Shown here in pieces: positions 37,231-46,331 of a stretch of 56,569 bases of DNA. The translations under genes were made by a program, and so were the position numbers. The notes below the pieces were generated by a model that worked only from the letters and a program-made list of their open reading frames with translations, was not told where the DNA came from and did not search any database. Origin of the DNA: Streptomyces viridochromogenes DSM 40736 (GTDB lineage: Bacteria > Actinomycetota > Actinomycetes > Streptomycetales > Streptomycetaceae); contig NZ_GG657757.1 of assembly GCF_000158955.1 (NCBI RefSeq), positions 2,053,159-2,109,727 on the forward strand, given 5' to 3'. Numbering within the stretch: the first letter of the stretch is position 1; each line of letters begins with the position of its first letter.

Positions 37231-37982
37231 GCGACGACCGTCCCACTCCTGTGCTGCGCGCCGAGCGACTGGTGAAGACACACCACGGCGAGGGCGCGCC
37301 CGCCCATGCCGTGCGCGGGGTCGATCTGTGCGTACGGCCCGGCGAGTTCGTGGCGATCACCGGCCCGTCCGGCGCCGGGAAGTCGACGCTGCTGCATCTG
37401 CTCGGCGGCCTCCAGCGGCCGGACTCGGGCAGCATCTGGCTCGCCGGCGAGTGCACGGACACCTACGGCGAGGCCCGCTGGGCGGTGGAGCGGCGCAAGC
37501 GGATCGGGATCGTCTTCCAGTTCTTCAACCTGGTGTCCAACCTGTCCGTCGCCGACAACGTGGAGCTGCCCGCCCTGCTGGCCGGGACATCGCCGAAGCA
37601 GGCGCGGGCCGAGCGGGAGCAGTTGCTGGCCGAGCTGGGCCTGACGGGCAAGGAGCGCAGCATGCCGGGCGAGCTGTCCGGCGGCGAGCAGCAGCGGGTC
37701 GCCCTCGCCCGGGCCCTGGTCAACCACCCTCCGCTGCTGCTGGCCGACGAGCCGGCGGGCAGCCTGGACAGCAAGGGCACCCGCGAGGTGATGCGGCTGC
37801 TGTCCCGTTTCCACCAGCGCGGCCAGACGATCCTCCTGGTCACCCATGACGCGCGGCTGGCGAGTGCCGCGGACCGGGTGATCAGCTTCTTCGACGGACG
37901 GATCGCCGACGACGCGGAACTCGACGGCGGCACACCCCCGCGCCGGCCCGGCATCTCGGGCGTACTGGAACTCAAGGACTGA
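37227..37982 (+). CDS. ABC transporter ATP-binding protein (LolD/MacB class)
   Basis: The 251-residue ATPase has Walker A TGPSGAGKSTLLHLL near 43-57, Q-loop FQFFNLVSNLSVADNVELP (the FQFFNL signature of this class), signature LSGGEQQRVALARAL, Walker B LLLADEPAGSLDSKG and switch His in VTHDARLA. It pairs with the FtsX-type permease encoded 51 bases downstream. The GTG start lies inside the padR stop. Confidence 0.93.
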   Translation: MSDDRPTPVLRAERLVKTHHGEGAPAHAVRGVDLCVRPGEFVAITGPSGAGKSTLLHLLGGLQRPDSGSIWLAGECTDTYGEARWAVERRKRIGIVFQFFNLVSNLSVADNVELPALLAGTSPKQARAEREQLLAELGLTGKERSMPGELSGGEQQRVALARALVNHPPLLLADEPAGSLDSKGTREVMRLLSRFHQRGQTILLVTHDARLASAADRVISFFDGRIADDAELDGGTPPRRPGISGVLELKD

Positions 37983-38033
37983 CATGCGGGTGTACGACCA
38001 CCGCGCCCGCCGCGGGCCGAAGGACTGAGGCCC

Positions 38034-40451
38034 GTGCGAGCCACCCTGCGCTGGGCGCACTCCGATCTGCGCACACACCGCGGTGAGGCGTTGTTCCTCG
38101 TCCTCGCCACCGCCGGCATCGTCGCCTCACTGCTGCTGGCCACGGCCCTGTTCGGGTACGCCACCAATCCCTGGCAGCGCGTGTTCACGCAGTCGCACGG
38201 CGCGCACGTGTGGCTGCACACCGACACCGCGGCCGACACCGGTGAGCTGGCCGGGCTGGACGGCGTCGACTCCGTCGCCGGCCCCTACCCCACCGCCGCC
38301 ACCACGGTCGCCTCGCGCGGCAGCCGCGCCGCCGTGGAGCTGCGCGGTACCCCGGAACGGCCGTCCGTCGACCGCCCGCCGATCGTCTCCGGTCACTGGC
38401 TGGACCGTGCCACCCCGAACGGTGTGGTCCTGGAAAGCCGCCTCGCCCGCGCGCTGCTGGCGGAGCCCGGCGACACCCTCACCGTGCCCGGCACCGCCCG
38501 GCGGCTGACCGTCGTCGGCCTCGCCGACAGCGCCGAACCGCGCTACCGGCCCGGTGAGCAGCCGGGCCTGGTGTGGGCGCTGCCGTCGGCCGTGGCGGAC
38601 CCCGGCGGCCAGGTGATCGGACTGCGTCTGACGGATCCCGGCGACACGTCCTACGTCGTCCAGCGTGCCGTGACCGTACTGGGGGCCGGAGCCATCGGGG
38701 AGGTGTCCACCTGGCAGCAGGCGCGTGCCGAGGCCCAGGGCGACAACCGGCTCCTCGGCCAGGTACTGGGCCTGTTCGGGCTGGGCGCGCTGGTCGCCGC
38801 CGGGCTCGCCGTGCACGGGGCGATCAGCACCCGCATCCGCGGCCATCTGCGGGATCTCTCCGTGCTGAAGGCGATCGGCTTCACCCCCGGCCAGGTGGTC
38901 CGTGTCTTCCTGCTCCAGCACCTCGCCTACGCCCTGCTGGGCGCCGTGGCCGCCGCCGGACTCGCCGAAGTGCTGGGCAGCCGCATCCCGGGGCGGCTCG
39001 GCGACGCGGTCGGCGTGTGGCAGGGGCTGCCCGGGCACACCCTGGCGCTGGTGGTGATACCGGTCGGCGCGGTGCTGTTCATCGGCGCCACCACCGGTCT
39101 GGCCGCGTGGCGGGCCGGACGGGTGCCACCGGTCCCGGTCCCGGTCCCGGTCCAGCGGCCCGCCGCGCCGCGGGGCGGGCGGTGGTCCGCGGCGACGGGC
39201 CGGATGCTCGGGCGGCGGCCCGTGACGGCTGCGCACGGTGGACGGCCGGCGAGCGGCGCGCGCCGGCTCCTCGGGCTGCCGCCCGCGGCTCCCCGGACCG
39301 GCCGGCTCTCCGGCACGGCACGCCGAGCCCTCGGCGCGCGCGTTCCGCCCGCCCTGGTGCTGGGCTGGCACAAGGCCTTCACCCGCCGCCCCCGCTCGCT
39401 CGCCACCGTCGCCCGTCTCACGCTGCCGCTGCTGCTGATCGTGGTGGCGATGAGCGCGTGGACGACCATCGACCGCTTCCACAGCAGGCCCGAGCAGATC
39501 GGCCTGCCGACCGCGCTCAGCGTCCGCGCCGACGCCGGCCTCGGCGAGCGGCAGACCCGAGCGCTGCTGGAACGCGACCCGGAGGTGGCCGCCGCCTACC
39601 CCGGCGTCGAGACGGCCGCCCTGGTCCCGGGCCAGACGGCGACCATCGCCCTGCGCGGCCTCGGTACCGACCAGGACCCCTACCCGTACACCCTCGCCGA
39701 GGGGCGCCCGGCCCGCGGCGCCGACGAGGCCGTGGCCGGGCAGGGGCTGCTCGACCTGCTGAACGTGCGCGTCGGCGACTGGGTGCGGATGACCGTCGGG
39801 GACCAGCCGCAGATCCTGCACATCGTGGGCCGAAGCATCGAGCCGGAGAACGCCGGCCGGGTCATCTCCACGTCCCTCGACACCCTCCGCGCGAACGACC
39901 CCGGGCTCCGACCGACCCTCTACGAGCTGCGCCTGGACCCCGGTGCCGAGCCCCGGGACGTGGCCGACCGGCTGGCCACGGCCGGACGCGGGCACCTGGA
40001 CGTGCACACCGTGACCAACCCGGCCGACGGTCTCTCCCCGCTGCGCGCCGTCGTCGCCGGGCTGATCGCCGTCCTCGCCCTGATCGGGCTCATCGAGCTG
40101 CTGACCGCGATCGGTGGCACCGTCCGCGAGAGCGAACGGGACCTGCTGGCGCTGAAGGCGATCGGCCTGTCTCCCCGGCAGATCACAGCGATCACGGTCA
40201 CGGCCACCGGCTGTACGGCTCTGGCTGCCGTCCTGGCCGCCACGGCACTGGGCCTGCCCCTCGCCCACTGGCTGATCGACGCGCAGGGCAGATGGAGCGG
40301 TATCGGCGCGGGCATCGCACAGGGCCCTTCCGCCCTGCTCATGCTGCTGCTCGGCGCTTCGGCGGTGCTGTGCGCGGCGGCACTGGCGGCCGTACCCGCG
40401 ACCCGGGCGGCCCGCCGCCGCCTCGCGGACACGCTGAGCGCGGTCGCCTGA
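38034..40451 (+). CDS. FtsX-family ABC permease, duplicated type
   Basis: The 805-residue membrane protein has two FtsX domains: one helix near 18-40, a large extracytoplasmic MacB-PCD-like domain, three helices near 240-360, then a second copy with its own ectodomain (about 480-660) and three C-terminal helices. LKAIGFTPGQVVRVFLLQHL and LKAIGLSPRQITAITV mark the two FtsX cores. The linker at about 362-445 is low-complexity, including a VPVPVPV run from tandem hexanucleotides. It probably exports or extracts an amphipathic compound using mechanotransmission. Confidence 0.92.
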   Translation: MRATLRWAHSDLRTHRGEALFLVLATAGIVASLLLATALFGYATNPWQRVFTQSHGAHVWLHTDTAADTGELAGLDGVDSVAGPYPTAATTVASRGSRAAVELRGTPERPSVDRPPIVSGHWLDRATPNGVVLESRLARALLAEPGDTLTVPGTARRLTVVGLADSAEPRYRPGEQPGLVWALPSAVADPGGQVIGLRLTDPGDTSYVVQRAVTVLGAGAIGEVSTWQQARAEAQGDNRLLGQVLGLFGLGALVAAGLAVHGAISTRIRGHLRDLSVLKAIGFTPGQVVRVFLLQHLAYALLGAVAAAGLAEVLGSRIPGRLGDAVGVWQGLPGHTLALVVIPVGAVLFIGATTGLAAWRAGRVPPVPVPVPVQRPAAPRGGRWSAATGRMLGRRPVTAAHGGRPASGARRLLGLPPAAPRTGRLSGTARRALGARVPPALVLGWHKAFTRRPRSLATVARLTLPLLLIVVAMSAWTTIDRFHSRPEQIGLPTALSVRADAGLGERQTRALLERDPEVAAAYPGVETAALVPGQTATIALRGLGTDQDPYPYTLAEGRPARGADEAVAGQGLLDLLNVRVGDWVRMTVGDQPQILHIVGRSIEPENAGRVISTSLDTLRANDPGLRPTLYELRLDPGAEPRDVADRLATAGRGHLDVHTVTNPADGLSPLRAVVAGLIAVLALIGLIELLTAIGGTVRESERDLLALKAIGLSPRQITAITVTATGCTALAAVLAATALGLPLAHWLIDAQGRWSGIGAGIAQGPSALLMLLLGASAVLCAAALAAVPATRAARRRLADTLSAVA

Positions 40452-40475
40452 CCTCGGCTTCGGCGGCTTCCCCGG

Positions 40476-41450
40476 TCAACCGCCGTAGGGCCGCTGCGGG
40501 TTGTACGGCGGCTGCGGGTGCGGGCTGTACGGCGGCTGCGGGTGCGGGCTGTACGGCGGCTGCGGGTTGGGCGCGTAGGGGTTGCCGTACGGGTGGCTGT
40601 ACGGATTGTTGTACGGATTCCCCTGCGGCGGCAGGTACGGCTGCCCCGCCGGGGGCATCCCCGGCGGAACGGGCGGGGCCGTCGGCGGGACGGGCCCGGG
40701 GGTCGGAGCCAGGGTCGCCGGGTGTGCCTTCAGCCGGATCCCGTACCGCCGCCTCAGCCGTCCCATCTCCAGCAACGCGATCGCGGTGACCGTCACCGGA
40801 GCGCCCAGGATGAAGACGATGCCCAGCGTGAGGCTGAGCCCGTGCAGATCACCGGTGACCAGGTCCGGGACGGCCATCAGCCAGCTGGTCACCACGGCGA
40901 GCAGCGGCGGCAGACAGCGGTGCACGGCAGCCGTGCCGAAGAAGTTCCCGGAGACCCGCACCGCTCCGTACGCCGTGAAGACCAGCATCCACATCATCGT
41001 CATGCCGACCCCGATGATCACGATCGGATTCCCCGTCGCGTTCGTCGTCCGCACCAGCACCAGCAGGGCGGCGACACAACCCACGAACAGCAGGAGCAGC
41101 TTGAGGGAGTTGAGGAGCGGCACCCGCAACTGCCCGACGGTGCCGGTGCGCCGCCAGACGTAGAGCATCGCCCCGACGGTCAGCGGTGTGAGGAAGAGCA
41201 GGACGACCGAGGCGGTCATCGCGTTCTCCAGCAGCTCCGTGAGATCGAAGCCGCCCTCGATGAAGGTGTAGACGCCGAGGGACGCGACCGCCCCGGCGAT
41301 GACCCGGAACTTCTTGAGCCGCTCCACGGACGGGTCGAGCGGCTGGGGTATCCACGCGGGGTGGAACACGGCCCGAGCCACGTCCTGGGGCTTCAACAGG
41401 GACCGGGCCGTCAGAGTGCCGCCCGTCCAACTTCCGCGTGTGCGTGCCAC
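40476..41450 (-). CDS. Membrane protein (Yip1-like) with Pro/Tyr-rich repeat tail
   Basis: The 324-residue product starts at GTG, with GGGGAG seven bases upstream. Residues 45-230 hold about five transmembrane helices and resemble Yip1-domain proteins (LTPLTVGAMLYVWRR, FFGTAAVHRCLPPLLAVVTSWL). Residues 240-324 are Pro/Tyr/Asn-rich with PPYSPHPQ octapeptide repeats and PYGNPYA variants, presumably cytoplasmic or wall-facing. It converges on the FtsX gene with a 24-base gap. Function unknown. Confidence 0.75.
   Translation of the reverse strand: MARTRGSWTGGTLTARSLLKPQDVARAVFHPAWIPQPLDPSVERLKKFRVIAGAVASLGVYTFIEGGFDLTELLENAMTASVVLLFLTPLTVGAMLYVWRRTGTVGQLRVPLLNSLKLLLLFVGCVAALLVLVRTTNATGNPIVIIGVGMTMMWMLVFTAYGAVRVSGNFFGTAAVHRCLPPLLAVVTSWLMAVPDLVTGDLHGLSLTLGIVFILGAPVTVTAIALLEMGRLRRRYGIRLKAHPATLAPTPGPVPPTAPPVPPGMPPAGQPYLPPQGNPYNNPYSHPYGNPYAPNPQPPYSPHPQPPYSPHPQPPYNPQRPYGG
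40502..40567. repeat. 24-bp in-frame tandem repeat in the Pro/Tyr-rich tail
   Basis: The unit TGTACGGCGGCTGCGGGTGC plus GGGC occurs at 40502-40525 and 40526-40549, and partially at 40550-40567. It encodes PPYSPHPQ copies and is prone to slippage-driven length variation. Confidence 0.85.
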
Positions 41451-41498
41451 TTCGCGCTCCCCCGAGCACTCGCTGTCATGATCGCCCGGAGTCTACGG

Positions 41499-41527
41499 GA
41501 CGCGGACGGCGCCCCGCCGTCCGCGTC
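41499..41527 (-). terminator. Hairpin downstream of pgi
   Basis: GACGCGGACGGC (41499-41510) pairs perfectly with GCCGTCCGCGTC (41516-41527) over GCCCC, 19 bases past the pgi stop. Confidence 0.8.
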
Positions 41528-41545
41528 CGCTGTCCGCAAGAGCCG

Positions 41546-43198
41546 TCACTCCCGGCCGCGCAGCTCCCTGTAGGCCGCCACCAGAGCCTTCGTGGAGGCG
41601 TCCAGGCCTTCGACCTCGGCGCCCTCGGTCAGCGCGGGCTCGACCCGCTTGGCGAGGACCTTGCCCAGCTCGACGCCCCACTGGTCGAAGGAGTCGATGT
41701 TCCAGACCGCGCCCTGCACGAACACCTTGTGCTCGTAGAGGGCGACCAGCTGGCCCAGGACCGAAGGCGTCAGCTCGGGCGCCAGGATGGTGGTCGTCGG
41801 GTGGTTGCCCCGGAACGTCTTGTGCGGCACCAGCTCCTCCGGGACGCCCTCGGCCCGGACCTCATCCGGGGTCTTGCCGAAGGCGAGCGCCTGCGTCTGG
41901 GCGAAGAAGTTGGCCATCAGCAGGTCGTGCTGCGCCTTGAGCTCGTCGCTCAGCTCGGCGACCGGCCGGGCGAAGCCGATGAAGTCCGCCGGGATCAGCT
42001 TGGTGCCCTGGTGGATGAGCTGGTAGTAGGCGTGCTGCCCGTTGGTGCCGGGCGTGCCCCACACCACCGGCCCGGTCTGCCACTCCACCTCACGCCCGTC
42101 CCGGCCGACGTACTTGCCGTTGGACTCCATGTCGAGCTGCTGGAGGTAGGCGGTGAACTTGGACAGGTAGTGGCTGTACGGCAGCACCGCGTGCGACTGG
42201 GCGTCGTGGAAGTTGCCGTACCAGATGCCCAACAGGCCCAGCAGCAGCGGCACGTTGGCCTCGGCGGGCGCGGTGCGGAAGTGCTCGTCGACGATGCGGA
42301 ACCCGTCCAGCATCTCCCGGAACCGGTCCGGGCCGATGGCGATCATCAGGGACAGGCCGATCGCGGAGTCGTACGAGTAGCGGCCGCCGACCCAATCCCA
42401 GAACTCGAACATGTTGGCCGTGTCGATGCCGAACGCGGCGACCTTCTCGGCGTTCGTCGACAGGGCGACGAAGTGCTTGGCGACGGCGGCGTCGTCGCCG
42501 AGGGCCTCCAGCAGCCAGCCGCGTGCGGAGGTGGCGTTGGTGACCGTCTCGATGGTGGTGAAGGTCTTGGAGGCGACGATGAACAGCGTCTGCGCCGGGT
42601 CCAGATCCCGCACCGCCTCGTGCAGGTCGGAACCGTCCACGTTCGACACGAAGCGGAACGTCATCGAGCGGTCCGTGTATGCGCGCAGCACCTCGTACGC
42701 CATCGCGGGCCCGAGGTCGGAGCCGCCGATGCCGATGTTGACGATGTTCCGGATCCGCTTGCCGGTGTGGCCGGTCCACTCGCCGGAGCGGACCCGGTCC
42801 GCGAACTCGGTCATCTTGTCGAGCACGGCGTGCACCCTCGGGACGACGTTCTCGCCGTCGACCTCGACCACCGCGTCCCGCGGCGCCCGCAGAGCGGTGT
42901 GCAACACGGCGCGGTCCTCGGTGGTGTTGATCCTCTCGCCGCGGAACATCGCGTCGCGCAGCCCGAACACGTCGGTGGCTGCGGCCAGTTCCCGCAGCAG
43001 CCGCAGGGTGTCGTCGGTGACGAGGTGCTTGGAGTAGTCGACGTACAGGTCGCCGACCCGGAGGGTGTAGCCGGAGCCGCGGCCGGAGTCGGCGGCGAAC
43101 AGCTCGCGCAACTGGACGTCGCCCAGCTCCTCGCGGTGCTTGGCCAGTGCCGTCCACTCGGACGTCTGGTTGAGCCTGGTACGGCCGTCTGCGTTCAT
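41546..43198 (-). CDS. pgi: Glucose-6-phosphate isomerase
   Basis: This 550-residue PGI of bacterial long type has [53 protein letters not shown], the signature [17 protein letters not shown], and the C-terminal signature [15 protein letters not shown]. It links glycolysis with the pentose phosphate genes upstream in the window. It is preceded by the MFS gene on the same strand, with a 71-base gap, and followed by a hairpin. Confidence 0.97.
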   Translation of the reverse strand: MNADGRTRLNQTSEWTALAKHREELGDVQLRELFAADSGRGSGYTLRVGDLYVDYSKHLVTDDTLRLLRELAAATDVFGLRDAMFRGERINTTEDRAVLHTALRAPRDAVVEVDGENVVPRVHAVLDKMTEFADRVRSGEWTGHTGKRIRNIVNIGIGGSDLGPAMAYEVLRAYTDRSMTFRFVSNVDGSDLHEAVRDLDPAQTLFIVASKTFTTIETVTNATSARGWLLEALGDDAAVAKHFVALSTNAEKVAAFGIDTANMFEFWDWVGGRYSYDSAIGLSLMIAIGPDRFREMLDGFRIVDEHFRTAPAEANVPLLLGLLGIWYGNFHDAQSHAVLPYSHYLSKFTAYLQQLDMESNGKYVGRDGREVEWQTGPVVWGTPGTNGQHAYYQLIHQGTKLIPADFIGFARPVAELSDELKAQHDLLMANFFAQTQALAFGKTPDEVRAEGVPEELVPHKTFRGNHPTTTILAPELTPSVLGQLVALYEHKVFVQGAVWNIDSFDQWGVELGKVLAKRVEPALTEGAEVEGLDASTKALVAAYRELRGRE

Positions 43199-43269
43199 CT
43201 CGGACTTCAGCCTTCTTCCTTGCCTGTGCTGCTGCGTACCTGCCCCGCTGCCGGTCCCAACCTATTGGA

Positions 43270-44538
43270 TCAGCGGTTGCCGTGAACTGTCGTCGCTCCG
43301 TCCTCCGGCGCAACAACAGGTACGTCCGGCCGGCGCGCGGGTATCAGCGCGGTGACGGACAGGGCGAAGAAAACCGCGGCGAGCAGTGCCGGGGTGTTGT
43401 CGCCCCAGACGGAGGCGACGGCTCCGCCCAGCAACGCGCCCACGGGCGCGCCCGCGACGGCGAGCGTCCGGAACGCGGAGCTGACCCGGCCCAGCACCCC
43501 GGTGGGGCTGCGCTGCTGCATCAGCGTCGTGGTGTTGACGTTCCACACCATCCCCATGAACCCGAACACGGCCAGCGCGGCGACGAGCACGGCCAGGCTG
43601 CGCACGGCCCCCATGACGACGAGCGTCCCGGTCTGCACCACCCCGGCGACCAGCACCGCACGCATCCGGCCGACCCGGTCGACGAGCCGGCCGCCCAGCG
43701 CTCCCCCGGCCAGGCTGCCGACGGTGTACGCGGTCATGGCCGCCGCGTATCCCGCGTTGCCGGCGTCCAGCCAGCCGGTCACCAGGACGACGAGGGTGGC
43801 GACGAGGGCGCCCATGCCGATGTTGCACAGGGCGGTGGCGGTGCACAGGGCACGCAGCGCCCGGTCGTGGACCAGGGTGCGCAGCCCCTCGGCGATCTCC
43901 CGGCGCAGGGTGCTGCCCGCCGGTCGCGGTTTCCGCTCGGGCGGCGGCGTGCGCAGGGAGGCCACCAGCGCCGCGGCCGCCAGGAAGGTCACGGCGTCGG
44001 CCGCGAAGGGGACGGCGGTCCCGGCCACCAGGAGCAGCGGCACGACAGGGCCGCCCAGCAGGCCGCCGGCGACGCGCTGTCCGGTCATCAGTCGGGCGTT
44101 GGCGCTACCGAGGGCGCCCCGGTCGACCAGGGCGGGCAGCAGCGCCGTGGCGGCGTTGTCGAAGAGGGTCTGAAGCGCGGTCAGCGCGAAGGCCAGCACG
44201 ATCAGCAGGCCGATCGAGGCGTGACCGAGCGCGACGGCCACCGCGAAAGCGGCGACCAGCAGGCCGCGCAGCGCGTCGACCGTCCACATGGCGCGCCGCT
44301 GGTCCACGCGGTCGGCGACGGCCCCGCCGAGCAGTCCGAAGACGATCCAGGGCAGATAGCCGCAGGCCGTGACGGAGGCCACGAGCAGCGGATCGTCGGT
44401 CAGGGTGACGGCCAGCAGGGGCAGCGCGGCCGTACGCAGCGCGTCTCCGAAGCTGGACAGCACGGCCGCGCTCCACAGCCGTCCGAAGCCACCGCGCCAC
44501 GCGGGCGCGCGCACGTCCCCCACCTCGACCGTCGACAC
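43270..44538 (-). CDS. Major facilitator superfamily exporter
   Basis: The 422-residue MFS protein has about twelve hydrophobic helices. It starts at GTG 44538, after GAGGGGG. It has SSFGDALRTAALPLLAVTLTDDPLLVASV, the loop 2-3 motif GGAVADRVDQRRAM and a second-half copy GGALGGRLVDRVGRMRAVL. It resembles the enterobactin/tetracycline-type MFS_3 exporters. Substrate unknown and no local regulator is present. Confidence 0.88.
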   Translation of the reverse strand: MSTVEVGDVRAPAWRGGFGRLWSAAVLSSFGDALRTAALPLLAVTLTDDPLLVASVTACGYLPWIVFGLLGGAVADRVDQRRAMWTVDALRGLLVAAFAVAVALGHASIGLLIVLAFALTALQTLFDNAATALLPALVDRGALGSANARLMTGQRVAGGLLGGPVVPLLLVAGTAVPFAADAVTFLAAAALVASLRTPPPERKPRPAGSTLRREIAEGLRTLVHDRALRALCTATALCNIGMGALVATLVVLVTGWLDAGNAGYAAAMTAYTVGSLAGGALGGRLVDRVGRMRAVLVAGVVQTGTLVVMGAVRSLAVLVAALAVFGFMGMVWNVNTTTLMQQRSPTGVLGRVSSAFRTLAVAGAPVGALLGGAVASVWGDNTPALLAAVFFALSVTALIPARRPDVPVVAPEDGATTVHGNR

Positions 44539-44634
44539 TGTTTCCCCCTCACGGTCCGCCCGATGCACAAACCGTAGAGGGCACCACTGACAATCGGTCC
44601 GCGAGCGGCCGTCACGCCCGTGGGGAAAGCAGCT

Positions 44635-44664
44635 CCGGCCGGGCACCTGATGGTGCCCGGCCGG
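44635..44664 (-). terminator. Hairpin terminator downstream of the RbpA-family gene
   Basis: CCGGCCGGGCACC (44635-44647) pairs perfectly with GGTGCCCGGCCGG (44652-44664) over TGAT, ten bases past the stop. Confidence 0.9.
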
Positions 44665-44673
44665 TCTCGACTT

Positions 44674-45009
44674 CTAGATCTCGCCCCGCAGTTTGGCGAG
44701 CGCCTCGGCGAGGATCGCCTCGCCGTCCGCGTCGCTGCGCCGCTCGCGTACGTACGCCAGGTGCGTCTTGTAGGGCTCGGTGCGCGGCGGGTCCGGGGGG
44801 TTGTCCCGGTCCTGGCCTGCCGGGAAGCCGCAGCGGGGACAGTCCCAGGTTTCGGGCACCTGCGCGTCGCTGGCGAAGCTCGGCTGGGTCTCGTGTCCGT
44901 TGGAGCACCAGAAGGAGATGCGCAGCCGCGGCGCGGACTCGCCGCGCTCGGCCTCGCCCATCGGCCCCGCCCCGACCCGGCTTCCCCGGATCGCGTTGCC
45001 ACTTGCCAC
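44674..45009 (-). CDS. RNA polymerase-binding protein, RbpA family (RbpB-type paralogue)
   Basis: The 111-residue protein matches RbpA in layout. It has an N-terminal basic arm (NAIRGSRVGAG), a zinc-ribbon-like core with C35, H39, C57 and C60 (FWCSNGHE, WDCPRCG), and a C-terminal sigma-interacting segment (RTEPYKTHLAYVRERRS) followed by a helix. RbpA proteins bind RNA polymerase and principal sigma factor and help open promoters. The sequence differs from the main Streptomyces RbpA I remember (which has RTHWDMLMERR), so this is probably the second copy. The GTG start has GGGAG upstream. Confidence 0.85.
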   Translation of the reverse strand: MASGNAIRGSRVGAGPMGEAERGESAPRLRISFWCSNGHETQPSFASDAQVPETWDCPRCGFPAGQDRDNPPDPPRTEPYKTHLAYVRERRSDADGEAILAEALAKLRGEI

Positions 45010-45075
45010 GGTCGTAACTCCCTGCGTGATGGTGCCGCGAAGCGAGTCGGCGTTCCGCTTCGCCGCGAGCGCCTC

Positions 45076-45104
45076 AGTCTACGTAAGGCCCAACGCGCGT
45101 CCAG
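45076..45104 (-). promoter_or_regulatory. Promoter of the RbpA-family gene
   Basis: On the minus strand CTGGAC (45104-45099), a 17-base spacer and TAGACT (45081-45076) fit the principal sigma factor. The leader of about 60 bases contains GCGAAGC/GCTTCGC arms (45037-45063). Confidence 0.6.
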
Positions 45105-45138
45105 TGATTGGAGTTACAACCCTCACACCTAGACGCAA

Positions 45139-45183
45139 GCCCCATGATAGGCCGCGCTCAGCTGCGCGTACCCAACATGGGGC
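45139..45183 (-). terminator. Inverted repeat downstream of secG
   Basis: GCCCCATG (45139-45146) pairs with CATGGGGC (45176-45183), and an inner GCGC/GCGC pair lies in the loop. It separates secG from the RbpA-family promoter. Confidence 0.55.
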
Positions 45184-45216
45184 CTTACGTACAGGTCCGT
45201 GTGGATTGCGGCTCGA

Positions 45217-45453
45217 TCAGTTGTTCATCTTCATCAGGATGCCGAGCACGACAATGCACGCGAACCACAGCAGACCGACCACGACCGTGATCCGGTCGAG
45301 GTTGCGTTCGGCGACCGAGGAGCCGCCGACGGAGGACTGCATGCCGCCACCGAACATGTCGGAGAGGCCGCCGCCCTTCCCCTTGTGCATCAGCACCAGC
45401 AGCATCAGCAGCAGGCTGAAGACGATCAGGGCGATCGAGAACCCCAAAACCAC
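45217..45453 (-). CDS. secG: SecG, preprotein translocase subunit
   Basis: The 78-residue protein has two transmembrane helices (LGFSIALIVFSLLLMLLVLMH and ITVVVGLLWFACIVVLGILM) joined by the Gly-rich KGKGGGLSDMFGGGMQSSVGGS loop typical of SecG. I start at GTG 45453, giving the family length. GAGGAAG lies upstream. It helps SecYE translocation. It follows tpiA-pgk on the same strand. Confidence 0.95.
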   Translation of the reverse strand: MVLGFSIALIVFSLLLMLLVLMHKGKGGGLSDMFGGGMQSSVGGSSVAERNLDRITVVVGLLWFACIVVLGILMKMNN

Positions 45454-45548
45454 GGCTGGACCAACTTCCTCGGATTCGGATGGACGACGCGGGGCCCAGC
45501 ACAGTACTGGACCCCGCAAGGGTACGACGGATCGCCGCTACCGCATAC

Positions 45549-46325
45549 TCACTGGTCGCGGAAGCGCACGATCTTGACGAACTCGTCGGCGTCCAGCGAG
45601 GCACCCCCGACCAGGGCGCCGTCGATGTCGGCCTGGGCCATGATCTCAGCGACGTTGCCGGACTTCACGGAGCCGCCGTACTGGATGCGGACCTTGTCGG
45701 CCAGGTCCTGCGAGTACAGCTCGGCGATCTTGCCGCGGATCGCCGCGCAGACCTCCTGGGCGTCCTCGGCGCCGCAGACCTTGCCGGTGCCGATGGCCCA
45801 CACGGGCTCGTAGGCGATCACGACGGTCTCGGCCTGCTCGGCGGAGAGGTCCTTCAGACCGCCCTCGACCTGGGTGAGGGTGTGGGAGACGTGGTTGCCC
45901 GCCTCACGGACCTCCAGCTCCTCGCCGACGCACAGGATGGGGGTCAGGCCGTGCTTGTAGGCGGCCTTGACCTTGGCGTTGACGATCTCGTCGGTCTCGT
46001 TGTGGTACTGGCGGCGCTCGCTGTGGCCGACGGCGACGTACGTGCACTTCAGCTTGGCCAGCATCGGGCCGGAGATCTCGCCGGTGAAGGCACCGCTGTC
46101 GTGCGCGGAGATGTCCTGGGCGCCGTACTTGATCTTCAGCTTGTCGCCGTCGACCAGGGTCTGCACGGAGCGCAGGTCGGTGAAGGGCGGCAGGACCGCG
46201 ACCTCGACGGCCTCGTAGTCCTTGTCGGCCAGGGCGAAGGCGAGCTTCTGGACATGGGCGATGGCCTCGAGGTGGTTGAGGTTCATCTTCCAGTTGCCCG
46301 CCATCAGTGGCGTGCGCGTGCTCAT
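45549..46325 (-). CDS. tpiA: Triosephosphate isomerase
   Basis: The 258-residue TIM barrel has catalytic Lys13 in GNWKMNLNH, the catalytic His in [13 protein letters not shown], the catalytic Glu in [13 protein letters not shown] and phosphate-binding GGSVKSGN. It interconverts dihydroxyacetone phosphate and glyceraldehyde 3-phosphate. It lies six bases after the pgk stop, so the two are cotranscribed. Confidence 0.97.
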   Translation of the reverse strand: MSTRTPLMAGNWKMNLNHLEAIAHVQKLAFALADKDYEAVEVAVLPPFTDLRSVQTLVDGDKLKIKYGAQDISAHDSGAFTGEISGPMLAKLKCTYVAVGHSERRQYHNETDEIVNAKVKAAYKHGLTPILCVGEELEVREAGNHVSHTLTQVEGGLKDLSAEQAETVVIAYEPVWAIGTGKVCGAEDAQEVCAAIRGKIAELYSQDLADKVRIQYGGSVKSGNVAEIMAQADIDGALVGGASLDADEFVKIVRFRDQ

Positions 46326-46331
46326 AAAGGG

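Noticed and set aside
45037..45063. Riboswitch or attenuator in the RbpA-family leader
   Set aside because: Only one seven-base stem is visible; not enough structure to claim regulation.
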